Origin: Duganella lactea
GTDB lineage: Bacteria > Pseudomonadota > Gammaproteobacteria > Burkholderiales > Burkholderiaceae_D
Length of the DNA: 64,000 nucleotides
Direction: 5' to 3'
Assembly (NCBI RefSeq): GCF_009857505.1
Contig: NZ_WWCP01000007.1
Coordinates: 1-64,000, forward strand
Both the position numbers and the translations under genes were made by a program. Shown here in pieces: positions 54,258 through 64,000 of the stretch (positions within the stretch are counted from its first letter, which is position 1; each line of letters opens with the position of its first letter). The notes below the pieces were generated by a model. That model saw only the letters and a program-made list of their open reading frames with translations, made no database searches and was not told the origin of the DNA.

Positions 54258-56693
54258 TTATCGCTTCTTCTTACTTTTCTGGGCTGCGTTGGCGGCCCGT
54301 GGTTTGGCCGCCGGAGCGGCCTTGGTGGTGCGGGCCGGCTTGGCGGCCGGTTTGGCCGCGGATTTGCGGCTTGGCTTGGCGGCCGGGATCGCCGGACCCG
54401 GCTTGATATTGGCCTTGCGGTCGCGCGAACCAGCGTCGGCCTTGTCGGCACGCGGCGGCACCGCGTCGGCGCCGGCCAGACGCAGATCGATCTTGCGCGA
54501 CTCCAGATCCACGCGCACCACTTGCACGCTGACGCGGTCGGTCAGCTGGAACTTCTTGCCGCTACGCTCGCCCTTGAGCTCGTGGCGGGCGTCGTCGTAC
54601 TGGAAGTAGTCCTGGCCCAGGTCGGTGATGTGCACCATGCCCTCGACGAACAACTGGTCCAACTGCACGAAGATGCCGAAGGTGGTCACGCCGGTGATGA
54701 TGCCGGTGTATTCCTCGCCCAGCTTGTCCTGCATGAAGTAGCACTTGAGCCAGTTCTCGACATCGCGCGAGGCTTCGTCGGCGCGGCGCTCGTTGGCCGA
54801 GCAGTGCACGCCCAGCGCGTCCCACACGGTCAGGTCGCCGGCGGCTTTTTTCTCTTTGCCTTCGGCCTTGTCCTTGGCCTGCTGCTTGCGGGTGGCGTTC
54901 GAGACGTTGGTGTTCAGCACGCTGGTGCTGGCGATCTTCGGCTCGTACTTCTTGCCCAGCAGGATGGCCTTGATGGCGCGGTGCGTCAGCAAGTCCGGAT
55001 AGCGGCGGATCGGGCTGGTGAAGTGGGCATACGCCTCATACGCCAGGCCGAAGTGGCCGATGTTGTCCGGCGAGTAGACCGCCTGTTGCATCGAGCGCAG
55101 CAGCATGGTTTGCAGCAGCGACGCGTCCGGACGCTCCTTGATCTGCTTCATCAGCACGGCATAGTCGCCGGCGGCCGGCTTGTCGCCGCCGTTCAGGCTC
55201 AGGCCGACCTGCTTGAGGAAGGTGCGCACCTGCTTCAGCTTTTCAGCGGTCGGCGTGGCGTGGATGCGGTAGGTGCCGGGATGCTTGTGGCGGATCAGCA
55301 GATCGGCCGCGCACACGTTGGCGGTCAGCATGCACTCTTCGATCAGGCGGTGCGCGTCGTTGCGGGTGCGCGGGATGATCTTTTCGATCTTGCCGTTCGG
55401 ATTGCAGACGATATAGGTTTCGGTGGTCTCGAAATCGATCGCGCCGCGTTCGGCGCGCGCTTTCAGCAGCGCCTGGAACACGTCGTACAGATCGGTCAGG
55501 TGCGGCACCAGGCCCGGACGGCGCGCCGCCTCGGGTCCCTTGGTGTTGCCCAGGATGTCGGCCACTTCGGTGTACGTCAGGCGCGCGGCCGAATGGATCA
55601 CGGCCGGATAGAACTGGTAGGCCTTGACCTCGCCCTTGGCGGTGATGACAGCGTCGCACACCAGCGTCAGACGGTCGACCGCCGGATTCAGCGAGCACAG
55701 GCCGTTCGACAGTTTTTCCGGCAGCATCGGGATCACGCGGCGCGGGAAGTAGACCGAGGTGCTGCGTTCCAGCGCGTCGGCGTCGAGCGCGTCGTTCGGC
55801 TTGACGTAGTTGCTGACGTCGGCGATGGCGACGATCAGGCGGTAGCCCTTGGCGCGGCCGATCTTGATCGGCTCGCAGTAGACCGCGTCGTCGAAGTCGC
55901 GCGCGTCTTCGCCGTCGATGGTGACCAGCGGCACGTCGCGCAAATCGACGCGGTCGCCCCAGTCGGCTTCACGCACATGGTCCGGCAGTTTGTTGGCCTG
56001 CTTCAGCGCGGCGTCCGAGAAAATATGCGGCACGCCGAACTTGCGCACGGCGATTTCGATTTCCATGCCAGGATCGTCCAGCGAACCCAGCACTTCTACA
56101 ATTTTGCCCACCGGCTGCTTGAAGCGCATCGGCTGCTCGGTCAGCTCGACGCTGACCACCTGGCCGGCCTTGGCCTTGCCGACTGAACCTTCGACCAGCA
56201 CGTCCTGCGAAATGCGCTGGTCTTCCGGCGCCACGACCCAGGCGCCGTTCTCGTTGAGCAGGCGGCCGATGATGTGGGTGTTGGCGCGCTGCGTCACCTC
56301 GACGATAGTGCCTTCCGGGCGGCCGCGGCGGTCGACGCCGATGATCTTGGCCAGCACGCGGTCACCATGCAGCACTTTCTGCATTTCCTTTTCGGGCAGG
56401 AACAGGTCTTCGCCCGGCTCGTCCGGGATCACGAAGCCGAAGCCGTCGCGGTGGCTGCTGACGCGGCCGGCGACGAAGCCGGTCTGCGTGGCCAGGGTGT
56501 AGTGGCCGCTATCGTCGATCACGATCTGACCGTCACGCTGCATGGCGTTCAGGCGGCGGGACAAAACGGCCTGGGCGTCGGTGGCGACTTTCAGCGATTT
56601 CGACAGGGCGCGCAGGTCCAGCGGACCGTTGGCGCTGCGGAAGATACCGAGAATTTCCTCACGGCTAGGAATGGTATAGGTAGGTTGGCTCAA
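54258..56693 (-). CDS. rnr: Ribonuclease R
   Basis: 3'-5' exoribonuclease for structured RNA. 811 residues: winged-helix N-terminus, cold-shock domains (GHYTLATQTGFVAGRVSSHRDGFGFV, in parts), RNB catalytic domain with GEDARDFDDAVYCEP (catalytic Asp residues), an S1 domain (YTGIITGVTTFGIFVQLDQL) and a Lys/Ala/Pro-rich tail (AKPSRKSAAKPAAKPARTTK). The basic tail is typical. It leads the rnr-rlmB operon. Confidence 0.95.
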   Translation of the reverse strand: MSQPTYTIPSREEILGIFRSANGPLDLRALSKSLKVATDAQAVLSRRLNAMQRDGQIVIDDSGHYTLATQTGFVAGRVSSHRDGFGFVIPDEPGEDLFLPEKEMQKVLHGDRVLAKIIGVDRRGRPEGTIVEVTQRANTHIIGRLLNENGAWVVAPEDQRISQDVLVEGSVGKAKAGQVVSVELTEQPMRFKQPVGKIVEVLGSLDDPGMEIEIAVRKFGVPHIFSDAALKQANKLPDHVREADWGDRVDLRDVPLVTIDGEDARDFDDAVYCEPIKIGRAKGYRLIVAIADVSNYVKPNDALDADALERSTSVYFPRRVIPMLPEKLSNGLCSLNPAVDRLTLVCDAVITAKGEVKAYQFYPAVIHSAARLTYTEVADILGNTKGPEAARRPGLVPHLTDLYDVFQALLKARAERGAIDFETTETYIVCNPNGKIEKIIPRTRNDAHRLIEECMLTANVCAADLLIRHKHPGTYRIHATPTAEKLKQVRTFLKQVGLSLNGGDKPAAGDYAVLMKQIKERPDASLLQTMLLRSMQQAVYSPDNIGHFGLAYEAYAHFTSPIRRYPDLLTHRAIKAILLGKKYEPKIASTSVLNTNVSNATRKQQAKDKAEGKEKKAAGDLTVWDALGVHCSANERRADEASRDVENWLKCYFMQDKLGEEYTGIITGVTTFGIFVQLDQLFVEGMVHITDLGQDYFQYDDARHELKGERSGKKFQLTDRVSVQVVRVDLESRKIDLRLAGADAVPPRADKADAGSRDRKANIKPGPAIPAAKPSRKSAAKPAAKPARTTKAAPAAKPRAANAAQKSKKKR

Positions 56694-56835
56694 AAGTTTT
56701 CTAATTTTTTACGGGTTTGGCACAGGTTTGGCATATACAAGGGCATGCGCGACAGGCGTAGTGTACTTGGAATCGTCTGGCTTGACTAATCCACGCCGGA
56801 CTGCGGCGTGCTTGAAAAATATTTTCGGGAGGCAT

Positions 56836-56863
56836 TTGACTTCAGCGTGGATTCCTCTATAAT
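56836..56863 (+). promoter_or_regulatory. Near-consensus sigma-70 promoter 130 bp upstream of tRNA-Leu copy 1
   Basis: TTGACT and a perfect TATAAT are 16 bases apart. Transcription should start near 56870, leaving a leader of about 120 bases before the tRNA. That leader can form small hairpins (CCCG...CGGG; CTGCA...TGCAG). A separate TATAAT at 56962-56967 lies closer to the tRNA. Confidence 0.7.
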
Positions 56864-56961
56864 TCTGGTCTCCCGCAGCGCAAGCGACGGGATCTGCAAG
56901 ACAGGGTTGATGTGCAGTAAGGAATGTAAAAGTTCATCTGGCGCAAAACTCTCCCGGTCGC

Positions 56962-56967
56962 TATAAT
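56962..56967 (+). promoter_or_regulatory. Proximal -10 box of tRNA-Leu copy 1
   Basis: TATAAT followed by a GC-containing discriminator (AGCAGAG). The -35 is weak (near GGCGCAA). Its distance to the tRNA fits a normal short leader. Confidence 0.5.
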
Positions 56968-56992
56968 AGCAGAGTTGTTAAGCAGCATCAGT

Positions 56993-57077
56993 GCCCACGT
57001 GGCGGAATTGGTAGACGCGCATGGTTCAGGTCCATGTGCCGCAAGGTGTGGGGGTTCGAGTCCCTCCGTGGGCACCA
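56993..57077 (+). tRNA. tRNA-Leu(CAG), copy 1
   Basis: 85-base type II tRNA. Acceptor GCCCACG pairs with CGTGGGC, anticodon loop TTCAGGT gives CAG, T loop TTCGAGT, CCA encoded. Four copies occur by 59320. Confidence 0.96.
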
Positions 57078-57094
57078 CAGAATTCCGCGAAAAG

Positions 57095-57119
57095 AGCCTC
57101 CTTCGGGAGGCTTTTTTTC
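57095..57119 (+). terminator. Terminator after tRNA-Leu copy 1
   Basis: AGCCTCC and GGAGGCT pair around TTCG, followed by seven T. It lies 5 bases before the convergent kinase stop and may serve both. Confidence 0.88.
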
Positions 57120-57123
57120 ATTT

Positions 57124-58680
<1,557 letters not shown>

Positions 58681-58846
58681 GCGGCATAAAACTGACCATA
58701 GCCCATCTCCGGCATGATATGAGAGGGAGCAAGCTTACGAAAGCGCAACGCAAGAAGCAAGCACGAAAAGCACTTGCGAAAAACAAGTCGTTGCCTTAAT
58801 ATGCTGACCTCTGACGCGGACAACGCGACAGAGCAAGCAGCAAAAC

Positions 58847-58931
58847 GCCCACGTGGCGGAATTGGTAGACGCGCATGGTTCAGGTCCATGTGCCGCAAGG
58901 TGTGGGGGTTCGAGTCCCTCCGTGGGCACCA
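58847..58931 (+). tRNA. tRNA-Leu(CAG), copy 2
   Basis: Identical in sequence to copy 1 over 85 bases, CCA encoded. It has its own terminator. Confidence 0.96.
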
Positions 58932-58948
58932 AGAATTCCGTGTGAAAA

Positions 58949-58970
58949 GCCTCCTTCGGGAGGCTTTTTG
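58949..58970 (+). terminator. Terminator after tRNA-Leu copy 2
   Basis: Same hairpin as after copy 1, AGCCTCC/GGAGGCT with a TTCG loop, followed by five T. The duplication therefore included the downstream terminator. Confidence 0.85.
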
Positions 58971-59113
58971 CATTTCCGCGCGCGCCGCAACGAGATGGCG
59001 CCAAATAATTTCACAAAAGCAGCAAAATGCTATTGACGGGTGAGGCCTCACCCCTTAAGATGCGTGCCTTCTGTTGCAGAACACGCAGCAGAAAGTAGCT
59101 GCAAGACATCAGC

Positions 59114-59198
59114 GCCCACGTGGCGGAATTGGTAGACGCGCATGGTTCAGGTCCATGTGCCGCAAGGTGTAGGGGTTCGAGTCCCTTCGTGGGCACCA
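59114..59198 (+). tRNA. tRNA-Leu(CAG), copy 3 (T-stem variant)
   Basis: Same as copies 1, 2 and 4 except for a compensated pair at the outer end of the T stem: AGGGG/CCCTT in place of GGGGG/CCCTC. Anticodon CAG and CCA end kept. Only 37 bases separate it from copy 4, with no terminator between. Confidence 0.95.
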
Positions 59199-59235
59199 TG
59201 CGCTGATGATTGAGGTTGCAAATGAAGTTACAAAT

Positions 59236-59320
59236 GCCCACGTGGCGGAATTGGTAGACGCGCATGGTTCAGGTCCATGTGCCGCAAGGTGTGGGGGTTC
59301 GAGTCCCTCCGTGGGCACCA
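59236..59320 (+). tRNA. tRNA-Leu(CAG), copy 4
   Basis: Identical to copies 1 and 2. Probably transcribed with copy 3 as one precursor ending at the hairpin that follows. Confidence 0.96.
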
Positions 59321-59330
59321 AGAATTCCGC

Positions 59331-59387
59331 AAAAAGCCGTCTGGCTGAGCGCAATAAAAATTGCGTTCAAGCCCGACGGCTTTTTTG
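59331..59387 (+). terminator. Terminator after tRNA-Leu copies 3-4
   Basis: AAAAGCCGTC and GACGGCTTTT form the outer stem, with a further GCGCAAT/ATTGCG inner stem, and a T-run follows. It also faces the convergent gene ending at 59395. Confidence 0.8.
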
Positions 59388-59394
59388 TTTGCGC

Positions 59395-60243
<849 letters not shown>

Positions 60244-60287
60244 GAGGTTTCTCCTGAAAAAGTGGATGACACCATCATATAGGCTAT

Positions 60288-60304
60288 ACTTACGAATTGT
60301 AAGT
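60288..60304. promoter_or_regulatory. Palindromic operator between the redox gene and the HxlR regulator
   Basis: ACTTAC and GTAAGT are perfectly inverted around GAATT. A further half-site, AGTAAGT, lies at 60316-60322. The site overlaps TATACT, a likely -10. The HxlR-type protein encoded next is the probable binder. Confidence 0.65.
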
Positions 60305-60345
60305 ACGCACATTTTAGTAAGTACCCCAACACACGGAGCCGGACC

Positions 60346-60756
60346 ATGACCAGCAAATCCCTGCGCAAAACCATCGAACGGATGAATCAGGATCCGCAAC
60401 GTGCCCAGGTCATGGCCGCCGACTGCCCGTCGCGCGCCGTGCTCGGCCACATCACCAGCCGCTGGGGCGTGCTGGTGCTGGTGATGCTGCTGGAACGCAC
60501 CCACCGCTTCAGCGAACTGCGCCGCGCCGTCGGCGGCGTCAGCGAGAAGATGCTGGCGCAGACGCTGGACGCCCTCGCCTACGACGGCCTGGTGCTGCGC
60601 GTCGCCCATCAGGTGGTGCCGCCGCACGTCGAATACAGCCTGACGCCGCTGGGCCGCGCCGCCGCCGAGCGGCTGGAAGTGCTGGTCGACTGGATCGAGG
60701 ACAATTTCCCGCTGATCAAGCAAGCGCAGGACGCGGCCGCGCTGAAGGCGGCATAA
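60346..60756 (+). CDS. HxlR-family redox-type regulator (QorR-like)
   Basis: 136 residues with the HxlR winged helix (VLGHITSRWGVLVLVMLLERTHRFSELRRAVGGVSEKMLAQTL, in parts). A single conserved Cys27 (ADCPSRAVL) sits just before it, the position used for thiol-based sensing in QorR/HypR-type proteins. It faces the quinone reductase-like gene and likely represses it until oxidised. Confidence 0.87.
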   Translation: MTSKSLRKTIERMNQDPQRAQVMAADCPSRAVLGHITSRWGVLVLVMLLERTHRFSELRRAVGGVSEKMLAQTLDALAYDGLVLRVAHQVVPPHVEYSLTPLGRAAAERLEVLVDWIEDNFPLIKQAQDAAALKAA

Positions 60757-60836
60757 GCCCCTCCCGCCGGTCGTCATCTTGTAATACACTGGCGCCAAGC
60801 CGCCTTGCAGAGCTTTGACCACCCCACCACCCCACT

Positions 60837-63038
60837 ATGCCGCCGTATTCGTCCGATCAGCCGCAAACCATCCTGATTGCCGCCAGCGCGGCATTCGATA
60901 CCGACGCACTCGGGCGCCAGCTGGCGCGCCATGGTTTCGAGGTGCTGGCCGTGCGCCGGGGCGACGAGGCGCTGGCGGCTGTCCGCGGCGGCAAGGTCGC
61001 GCTGGCCCTGCTCGACGTGGTGCTGTCCGGCAGCGCGCAGCTGGAACTGTGTCCACGCCTGCAACAGGCCAGCAACCATCCGCTGCCGGTGTTCATGCTG
61101 TCCAGCCATCCCGACGACGAGGAACGGCAGCACGCGCAGCAGGCCGGCGCCACCGCCTACCTGCCGATGAGCGTCAACAGCGAGGACCTGGCGGAAAAAA
61201 TCCTGCTGCACCTGCAAGTGATCGCGCCGGCGCCGGCTCAGGCCGGCATACCGAGCGTCAGCACGCTGGAAGTCAATTACCACACCGTGCTGGCCGATTC
61301 ACAGGACGCCATCGTGCTGATGCAGCGCGGCAGCCGCCGCATCCTCGACGTCAACCTGCGCACGCGGCAGCTGTTCGGCATGACCGAGACCGAGCTGATC
61401 CAGACCGACCTGCTGTCGCTGTGCCCGCTGCTGCAGCCGGACGGCCTGCCCAGCGAGCACGTGCTGGACGTCGGCATCGAACGGGTCATGGCCGGCGATG
61501 CGCAATCTATCGAACTGACCATGCGGCACAGCGCCGGCCGCCCCATCGCCTGCGAACTGCGCATGGTGCCGCTGACCACCGCCGAGCACCGGCTGATGCA
61601 TGTGCGCATCATCGACGTCACCCCGGCCAAGCTGGCGGTTGCCCTGCGCGACGGTAAGAACGCGCTGCTGGAAATGGTCGCCCGCGGCGCGGCGATGAAC
61701 GACACGCTGAACAAGCTGGTCACCCTGATCGAAGGCCAATTGGACGGCGGCTATTGCACCGTGATGCTGCTCAACCCCGACGGCGTCACCGTCCACAGCG
61801 CCGCCGGCGCCAGCATGCCGCCCGAGTACATGAACGCCCTCAACGGCCTGCCGATCGGCCCGGCGGCCGGCTCGTGCGGCACCGCCATGTTCCGCAAGGA
61901 GACGGTGATCGTCAGCGACATCCTCAACGATCCGCTCTGGGCGCCCTACCGCAACGCCGCCGCCCATTATGGCCTGCGCGCCTGCTGGTCGATGCCCATC
62001 CTGCTCGACAACGACACCGTGCTGGGCTCGTTCGCCATGTACTACAAGGAGGTGCGCGCGCCGCAGGACGAGGAACGCTACCTGATCCACACCGCCACCC
62101 ACCTGGCCGGCATCGCCATCGCCCGCACCCGGCGCGAAGAGGAACTGCTGCGCCACCGCGAGCATCTGGAAGACCTGGTGACCGCGCGCACCGCCGAACT
62201 GCGCCAGGCCAAGGAAGAAGCCGAACACGCCAACGAAGAACTGAGCACCGCGCTGGACAACCTCAGCATGACGCAGGAGGAACTGGTACGGCGCGACAAG
62301 CTGGCCGCGCTCGGCGCGCTGGTGGCCGGCGTCGCGCACGAACTGAACACGCCGATCGGCAACGCCCTGACCGTGGCCGGCAGCATGAGCGAGCGCACCA
62401 ACGAACTGCGCCGCGACCTCGACGCCGGCTTGCGCAAATCGGTGCTGGCCGTATATCTGGAACAGGCGGCCAGCGCCGACGAGATCATGCTGCGCAACCT
62501 GAACCGTGCCGCCGCGCTGGTCGACAGTTTCAAGCGGATCGCCGTCGACGGCGCCGCCAGCCAGCGCGGCCGCTTCAAGCTGGGCGACGTGGTGGCGCAA
62601 CTGCTGCAATCCTTGCAGGCGGAACTGAACCGGCGCCAACTCGATCTGATCGAGGACGTCGAGCACTGGCAGGAAATGGACAGCTACCCCGGCCTGCTGA
62701 CACAGGCGCTGCACCACCTGATCGACAACAGCATGGTGCACGCCTTTGACGCGCGCCCCAAGGAGCGCGGCAGCATCACGCTGTCGGCGCACGACAGCGG
62801 CAATGGCGAAATCGTCATCACGCTAAGCGATAACGGCGCCGGCATCGCCGAGGCCGACTTGCCGCGCATCTACGATCCCTTCTTCACCACGCGCATGGGC
62901 GCCGGCGGCTCCGGACTGGGTCTGTACATTACACACAACATCGTCACCGGCGTGCTGGGCGGGCGCATCGAGGTGGCCAGCACGCCCGGCCATGGCACCA
63001 GCGTCCTGCTGCGCTTGCCCAAGGTGGCGCCGCTGTAG
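60837..63038 (+). CDS. Sensor histidine kinase (REC-PAS-GAF-HisKA-HATPase)
   Basis: 733 residues, no membrane helix. An N-terminal receiver-like domain (ILIAASAAFDTDALG; possible phospho-Asp in LALLDVVL) is followed by a PAS domain (HTVLADSQDAIVLMQRGSRRI), a GAF domain (GSCGTAMFRKETVIVSDI; RACWSMPILLDNDTVLGSFAM), a coiled linker, HisKA (GALVAGVAHELNTPIGNAL) and ATPase (DNGAGIAEADLPRIYDPFFTT; GSGLGLYITHNI). The receiver lacks the usual acidic pair, so it may not be phosphorylated. A diguanylate cyclase gene follows, suggesting a link to c-di-GMP signalling. Confidence 0.85.
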   Translation: MPPYSSDQPQTILIAASAAFDTDALGRQLARHGFEVLAVRRGDEALAAVRGGKVALALLDVVLSGSAQLELCPRLQQASNHPLPVFMLSSHPDDEERQHAQQAGATAYLPMSVNSEDLAEKILLHLQVIAPAPAQAGIPSVSTLEVNYHTVLADSQDAIVLMQRGSRRILDVNLRTRQLFGMTETELIQTDLLSLCPLLQPDGLPSEHVLDVGIERVMAGDAQSIELTMRHSAGRPIACELRMVPLTTAEHRLMHVRIIDVTPAKLAVALRDGKNALLEMVARGAAMNDTLNKLVTLIEGQLDGGYCTVMLLNPDGVTVHSAAGASMPPEYMNALNGLPIGPAAGSCGTAMFRKETVIVSDILNDPLWAPYRNAAAHYGLRACWSMPILLDNDTVLGSFAMYYKEVRAPQDEERYLIHTATHLAGIAIARTRREEELLRHREHLEDLVTARTAELRQAKEEAEHANEELSTALDNLSMTQEELVRRDKLAALGALVAGVAHELNTPIGNALTVAGSMSERTNELRRDLDAGLRKSVLAVYLEQAASADEIMLRNLNRAAALVDSFKRIAVDGAASQRGRFKLGDVVAQLLQSLQAELNRRQLDLIEDVEHWQEMDSYPGLLTQALHHLIDNSMVHAFDARPKERGSITLSAHDSGNGEIVITLSDNGAGIAEADLPRIYDPFFTTRMGAGGSGLGLYITHNIVTGVLGGRIEVASTPGHGTSVLLRLPKVAPL

Positions 63039-63077
63039 CATTCGCGAACTTTTTTCCGGCCCCTAATTGTTGCAGTC

Positions 63078-63083
63078 GTATAA
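63078..63083 (+). promoter_or_regulatory. -10 box upstream of the diguanylate cyclase gene
   Basis: A perfect TATAAT (after GTCG) 52 bases before the ATG at 63135. The -35 region is poor. The gene may therefore be expressed apart from the kinase. Confidence 0.45.
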
Positions 63084-63134
63084 TGTACCTTAACAGACCG
63101 GCAAGGCAGCTGGCCTTTAGCGGAGAGACGCGCC

Positions 63135-64000
63135 ATGCCCCCCATCCCCGTTCCGTCCAGGACAATCCGAGTGGCACCCCTGCGGTGCGAGTTCCTCGAC
63201 GCCAAGACAGAAAACGATTTCCTCCAGCATCAGCTGCGGATGACGCAGGGCCAGTTGCGCATCAGCTTCCTGTTGTGCTTGCTGTTCTACCTGTGTTTCG
63301 CGTTTAGCGACCTGATCTGGATCGGCTACGACTGGAAAACCGCTTGGCTGATCGGCACCCGGATCGCCGTGGCCGTCATCGTGCTGAGCTGCCTGGCGTT
63401 GCTGAAGCGGCGACCGGACTCGATTCCGTTCACGCGGGTGGCCGCCAACATCGTGGAGGTGACCGGCACGGCCGGCTTCCTGCTGATCGCCGCGCTGCGG
63501 CCGAGCGAGTTCTTGCTGCACGCGATTTCGATGTCCATCACCATCATCGTGCTGTACATCTACATTCCCAACCGGCTGCTCTACGCGGCGGCGATCGCGG
63601 CGCTCGCCACGCTGGTGTTCATCGGGCTGGCCGGCTGGCTGGGCGGCATCGGCGGCATCGCGCTGCCGACCATGGCGGCGTTGCTGGCCCTGGCCAACCT
63701 GTTCGGCTACGTGGCGGCGCGGCGCTACCAGATCCTGTGGCGCGAGGAGTACAGCGCCCAGATGGTGCTGAAAAACCTGTCGGTGCGCGACCCGCTGACC
63801 GGCTGCTACAACCGCCGCCACCTGCACGAGCAACTGCTGGAAACCGAAATCTCGCGCGCCCAGCGCTACCGGCTGAGCCTGACCGTCATCATGTGCGACC
63901 TCGACCACTTCAAGGCCGTCAACGACACCTATGGACACGACGGCGGCGATGTCGTGCTGCAGCACTTCGCCGCCCTGCTGCAGGCGATGACGCGGGATAA
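63135..64000 (+). CDS. Membrane diguanylate cyclase (GGDEF), truncated by the window end
   Basis: The visible 288 codons encode an N-terminal coiled region (EFLDAKTENDFLQHQLRMTQ), about six membrane helices (LRISFLLCLLFYLCFAFSDLI; IAVAVIVLSCLALL; LLYAAAIAALATLVFIGLAG) and the start of a GGDEF domain: SVRDPLTGCYNRRHL, VIMCDLDHFKAVNDTYGHDGGD. The first metal-binding Asp is present; the GGDEF loop itself is beyond 64000. It makes c-di-GMP if the active site is intact. Confidence 0.88.
   Translation, partial: MPPIPVPSRTIRVAPLRCEFLDAKTENDFLQHQLRMTQGQLRISFLLCLLFYLCFAFSDLIWIGYDWKTAWLIGTRIAVAVIVLSCLALLKRRPDSIPFTRVAANIVEVTGTAGFLLIAALRPSEFLLHAISMSITIIVLYIYIPNRLLYAAAIAALATLVFIGLAGWLGGIGGIALPTMAALLALANLFGYVAARRYQILWREEYSAQMVLKNLSVRDPLTGCYNRRHLHEQLLETEISRAQRYRLSLTVIMCDLDHFKAVNDTYGHDGGDVVLQHFAALLQAMTRD

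Noticed and set aside
53382-56186. A 934-codon open frame opposite rlmB and rnr
   Set aside because: It crosses both real genes in antisense and has the composition of a high-GC shadow frame.
63039-63134. c-di-GMP riboswitch before the diguanylate cyclase
   Set aside because: Too short and lacking the conserved GEMM core; only a -10 box is convincing.

Overview
The window looks like a chromosome segment of a high-GC betaproteobacterium of the family Oxalobacteraceae (Massilia, Duganella or Janthinobacterium relatives). This is inferred from gene content and protein style, not from a database search. Most of it is ordinary dense chromosome with long high-GC genes. Two accessory patches stand out: a decayed left edge (1-1300) and a small tRNA-associated island remnant (about 32430-35700) that is visibly richer in A+T.

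Layout. 1-1300: the start of a probable transposase and a Fic-family pseudogene that still carries a perfect palindrome at its start. 1469-6627: an operon for a B-type (ba3-like) haem-copper oxidase with three c-type cytochromes and a tiny one-helix subunit. 6733-12290: a GH43 glycosidase, a CBS/CorC-type membrane protein, a hybrid histidine kinase and a GT2 glycosyltransferase. 12431-16383: a probable metal-uptake set (DUF2946 protein, TonB receptor, PepSY membrane protein). 16387-20253: DedA protein, GH2 beta-galactosidase and a small secreted protein. 20398-25143: a peptide/nickel-type ABC importer with both ATPases fused in one chain. 25115-28424: the divergent metE/metR pair. 28622-30322: a GH35 enzyme. 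30391-32435: a ModA-like binding protein behind an SLC13/DASS permease whose 5' end is lost.

32435-35879 is the island remnant: an unrecognised low-GC gene (possible PD-(D/E)XK nuclease fold), two tRNA-Ser(GCT) genes and, between them, a broken tyrosine integrase that has lost its catalytic tyrosine. Core genes follow: lysC, tilS, accA, an AlkA-type glycosylase, cysS, two cyclophilins and lpxH. 44025-47349 holds a TPR membrane protein and a QseBC-like two-component system followed by a YgiW-type protein. 47353-51925 holds small envelope proteins, an internally deleted DUF72 protein and a YtrA-like GntR/ABC-2 exporter operon with a clear operator palindrome. 51955-56693 carries yceH, cysE, rlmB and rnr. 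56993-59320 carries four near-identical tRNA-Leu(CAG) genes, with a hybrid kinase between copies 1 and 2 whose N-terminus matches the plant ETR1 ethylene-binding domain. The right end has a QorR/QorB-like redox pair, a PAS/GAF histidine kinase and the start of a diguanylate cyclase.

The three glycosidases (GH43, GH2, GH35) and the ethylene-receptor-like kinase together suggest a plant- or soil-associated life style. The best candidates for something undescribed are the ETR1-like kinase, the solitary island gene at 32754-33863, and the pairing of a ModA-like binding protein with an SLC13 permease.
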